Source: Hymenopus coronatus (lineage: Eukaryota; Arthropoda; Insecta; Mantodea; Hymenopodidae). From it: a DNA stretch of 64,000 nt. The DNA is taken from assembly GCA_030762935.1 (NCBI GenBank), contig CM060899.1, positions 16,041,001 to 16,105,000 on the forward strand, written 5' to 3'. Of the stretch, positions 60,832-64,000 are shown in pieces (the stretch's first letter is position 1; the number at the start of each line of letters is the position of its first letter). The notes under the pieces are model-generated. The model searched no databases. It was given only the letters and a program-made list of their open reading frames with translations, and had not been told where the DNA came from. Position numbers and translations under genes: made by a program.

Positions 60832-62467
60832 AAGGAAGAAGATCAAATTATAATAAAAAGTAAATGTTCAAAAAGAATTGTTGATCAGATTAAAATAGAA
60901 AAGAAATCCAAATGCAATAGCCAAATATTAAAATCACTAAAAGAGAAACCAGTCATATACACTAAAGCAGACAAAGAGAACAACATGGTAATTTTGGACA
61001 AAACAGATACATAAACAGAATGGAAAATTTATTACAGGATCACCAATACATCACAGTAGAAACCAACCCACTAAGCTCTTGTATCCAGACATTAAACAAA
61101 GCAGTAACAGAAAGTAAAAATCATCAAAAAAGCAGAATCATATAAAATAAAAGTAGACAATCCAACATTACCCAGAATTTGTGGCCTACCAAAGATTCAC
61201 AAAACAGGAAAAACAATGAGACCAATCACCAGTAGTATTGATTCTTCAACATATAAATTAGCAATGTGGTTATTGAATAAATTTGATTCATTTCCAAAAT
61301 TTGAAAGTTCCAATGTAGCAAACTCTTTGGAATTAGTTGAAAAAATCAAAGATCTAAAAATAGACACAGAAGACACATTAGTTTCATTTGATGTTACCGC
61401 ACTATACCCTAGCATCCCAACACAAAAACTGCAAGACCTATTAAAAAAAGGCTAAATACAACAGAAATAGATCCTGCAGAAGTAGAAGATTACATACAAC
61501 TAACAAGTTTGTGCATTGAACAAAACTACTTCACCTTCAATAGTAAATATTACAGGCAAAAATCAGGACTCTCTATAGGCAACCTTCTATCTCTATTTAT
61601 GGCAAATTTATTTCTGAGCAAATTCGAAACGCACATGAAGAAAGCATTCCCATGGATTTTCAAGGTGTGGTACCAATATGTTGACGACACATTTGCAATA
61701 GTACCAAGTAGACATATAGATGATGCCATAAAATTATTAAACATACAGGAAAAAACAACAAAATTCACAATGGAAACAGAAACCAATGGAGAACTCCCAT
61801 TCTTAGACCTAAGAATCATCAGAAACGACACAAACTTTGGAATCTACAGAAAACCAACCCAATCAGAAAAATACATTAAAAATGAAAGCTACAACCCATT
61901 ACCACACAAACATGCAATAATAAACAGCCTCACACATAGATTAGTAAATGTACCTATGAGCAGAACCAAATTCAACAAAGAGTTAAAAACCATAATTCAA
62001 ACAGCAGAACAAAATTACAGCAAGAACTTTGTATACAAGAAACTAAACAAAGCAAAGCAGAAAAAAACCATAAAAGAAATAACTATCCTAACAGCAGGAA
62101 AAAACAATATCAACACATTCAAAAAATTCACTTACCACCCCCGAGCATTCACAAAATTCAAAACATAATCATCAAAGAACAAGACATCACCCTGGCTCCA
62201 ATAAACAGATTTTCTATCATAAAATTAATAAATTCAAAAATAAAAGACGAAATTCCACCAGAAAATAGGTCAGGAATATATCAAATTAAATGCACAAATT
62301 GTGAAAAGTTGTACATAGGACAAACCAAAAGAAGTTTAAAAATCAGAACCAAAGAGCACTTTAGAAACCTAAAATTGAAACAAGAAGATAAATCAGCAGT
62401 AGCATTTCACTTTTGGAAAGAAAACCACAATCTAGATCCAAATCCAAAATTGGTCAGGCCACAATGA
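60832..62467 (+). pseudogene. Penelope-type reverse transcriptase with GIY-YIG endonuclease, broken
   Basis: Frames in order: KPVIYTKADKENNMVILDK near 60950; RICGLPKIHKTGKTMRPITS near 61180-61230; DTLVSFDVTALYPSIP near 61375; then the 219-codon frame at 61509-62168 with YVDDTFAIVP (YxDD motif) and ELPFLDLRI; and, after a break, GIYQIKCTNCEKLYIGQTKR near 62275-62330, the GIY-YIG endonuclease core. At least two stops (near 61015 and 61453) and further frame changes interrupt it. It would have copied RNA into DNA at nicks made by the GIY-YIG domain. Confidence 0.9.
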
Positions 62468-62472
62468 ACTCA

Positions 62473-62726
62473 CAACCTGGGAGAACATCCTCATATGGAA
62501 AAACAAAGATTGCCTAATGAACTTTGAAATCCGCCAATAGACAGCTTAGTTAAGAAGTTCATCATTTCGCCTCCAGAGGAGAGAGTACAAGCAAATGTAG
62601 CCAGCAATGGCAGTTGGACCCGTGAAGTTGAAAATGAAAGCATAGGCTTTCGAAACTAGTCCCGCATAATAGCAATGTAAGTGACGTAGTGTTAAAAAAC
62701 CAACTCAACAAATTAATAAAACATAT
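62473..62726 (+). repeat. PLE terminal repeat, right
   Basis: Reverse complement of 60548-60802. It holds the element's 3' coding end and a perfect 6-bp hairpin (GAAAGC-ATAG-GCTTTC) followed by GAAACTAGTC. Confidence 0.93.
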
Positions 62727-63129
62727 TAAATATCATGTTTCATACTATGAGCTCTTCTGCTCATGGACTTGTACACAGAGACCTTACTGTAAAATGTTTT
62801 TCTTTCTTTAGTTCAGGAAATTTCAAACATGTATCCCTCTCTAATGATACCCTCATACAATTAAATTGTCGGTTAAAATATATGTAATCCACATACTATA
62901 GATTAAGTGACAAATAAATATTAGAAAGTATACATTACTTTATTTAGTTTTCTCTTGTATTCATATTTGTTTTTCTAAGTTGAATTATTCTTAAAAAAGA
63001 GTAAAATACTACAGCAGCCAAAATAAACAAGTTTAAAAAGTTTGCAGCCCTTTTTACCCCCTCTAGTATGTATATACATGCATAGTAGGTACAGAACACA
63101 TTGTACTCCATCCAAACATTTCATACTAA
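62727..63129. other. Spacer between the PLE and a dispersed repeat
   Basis: Nothing recognised. Confidence 0.4.
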
Positions 63130-63410
63130 GCTTTTACCAGAAATAGGTGTTTTGGAAACCCCTGAATTTAAATAAAACATTTTAGAAAAAGGTCCATGGT
63201 CTATGTATAACTGTGGACAGCATAACTCAGAAACAAAAAGTCTGTTATATACCAAACTTTGTATTTAACTTCAGTATCTTCCAGAGATTTAATATGGAGA
63301 TTTTCAGAAAAATCTCCAAAAATCTCAAACATTTTATGAAAACTTTGATTTTCTCAAAAATGTCACATGTGTAAGCTATTTTTGTAGCAAAGAAAAAAAA
63401 CATTTTAAAT
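63130..63410 (-). repeat. Unclassified dispersed repeat, copy 2
   Basis: Opposite orientation to the copy at 39830-40140, sharing several blocks of 10-16 bases in the same order. It abuts SINE family A copy 3. Confidence 0.7.
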
Positions 63411-63417
63411 TTCCTGG

Positions 63418-63698
63418 GAAATGAAAATGAAATGGAGTTTTATTTATGGATGTTCTTCAACTATTGTGGTTCTCAGCCCCATTCTATATTGGGCATGAAA
63501 TACCAATTATGCTCAGAGGCCTTTTTTTTTTATGTGCCGTAAATCAACACCACAAGTCCAACAGCTTTATTTCCTTTCTGATGGAAGCCATCCTAAGGAT
63601 TTTTACACCCAAAAATATTGCATCATCCCCTGAGTTTGAACCCACATCCTTCAGTGTATGAAGTTAACATAGTAGCCATTACACCATGGAGAGCAATG
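63418..63698 (-). mobile_element. SINE family A, copy 3
   Basis: Uninterrupted on the - strand, from the tRNA-like head (CCATGGTGTAATGGCTACTA, then GGGTTCAAACTCA) to the CATAAATAAAACTCCATTTC tail. It gives the reference for the empty site of mariner 3, because here ATTCTATATTGGGC is continuous. Confidence 0.85.
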
Positions 63699-64000
63699 TT
63701 AGGTTTAAAACACATAATTTATGTCACATACATTTTTTTGTCAGATATATATTGTTATTGGTTTCAGTTTTAAACCATCAGTTTTCTTTAGTTTTGTAAC
63801 TTTGTTTTATGCCTGCCCATGCAAAGATAATTGAATTTTATTTGCTTCACAAAGCAATCAATTTCTGAAAGGTTTCACTATCACTTTCAGCTACTGTATT
63901 CCCATATTTCTTTCATGATGTAGATAAAAGAATAATCTTTTAAAAGTATAGTTTGTGTGAAAAATGGGTAGAGAAAGTCATGCAAATGAAATACATTAAA
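63699..64000. other. Window end, nothing recognised
   Basis: AT-rich, with no open frame of note. Confidence 0.5.

Larger units (their letters stand above)
60548..62726 (+). mobile_element. Penelope-like element (PLE) with inverted terminal repeats
   Basis: The core encodes a Penelope-type reverse transcriptase followed by a GIY-YIG endonuclease. It is enclosed by inverted repeats of about 255 bases (60548-60802 and 62473-62726). The repeats contain the end of the element's own coding region, so the left one is an inverted copy of the 3' end. Such terminal repeats (pLTRs) are known from PLEs. Confidence 0.92.

Overview
The window looks like nuclear DNA from an arthropod, most likely an insect with a large, AT-rich, repeat-filled genome. 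The reasons are spliced genes with long introns, several mariner lineages, jockey-like LINEs, a Penelope-like element, tRNA-derived SINEs, long microsatellites, and zinc-finger proteins with SUMO-motif-rich N-termini of a kind I associate with insects. I see no prokaryotic operons, rRNA, CRISPR array or functional tRNA gene. The species-level reading is inference.

Two paralogous C2H2 zinc-finger genes face each other tail to tail. Gene A is on the + strand, with exons 9782-10252, 11888-11919 and 16144-16897, giving 418 aa and 6 fingers. Gene B is on the - strand, with exons 46339-45923, 37495-37464 and 31775-30206, giving 672 aa and 17 fingers. Both have an acidic N-terminal exon with psi-K-x-E motifs, a 32-nt micro-exon and a large finger exon. 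The splice phases are identical and both reading frames close exactly. Gene B's fingers repeat with a nine-finger period, and the array continues past the stop as a decayed tail of about 1-1.6 kb.

A MADF/BESS-like gene lies at 56862-59188 (+). Its intron holds an antisense, broken PIF/Harbinger transposase, which recalls the two-gene layout of animal Harbinger elements. A possible 28-residue terminal coding exon of an unidentified - strand gene is at 49777-49863.

Most of the rest is transposon-derived: a 5' jockey-like LINE fragment (1-3160, -) split by a SINE; a MULE transposase relic (6472-7420, -); a transposon-associated relic (13411-13885); mariners at 17691-18872, 19890-20590, 41417-42714, 43733-45001 and 51379-52683; two more LINE fragments (22425-24010 and 25365-26760); a LINE cut up by later insertions (40190-45851); a relic of an uncharacterised protein family (52987-54360); and a Penelope-like element with inverted terminal repeats (60548-62726). 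Four SINE families and one unclassified dispersed repeat occur at least twice each.

The remaining stretches are AT-rich intron or intergenic sequence in which I recognise nothing. They are listed individually where longer than about 300 bases.
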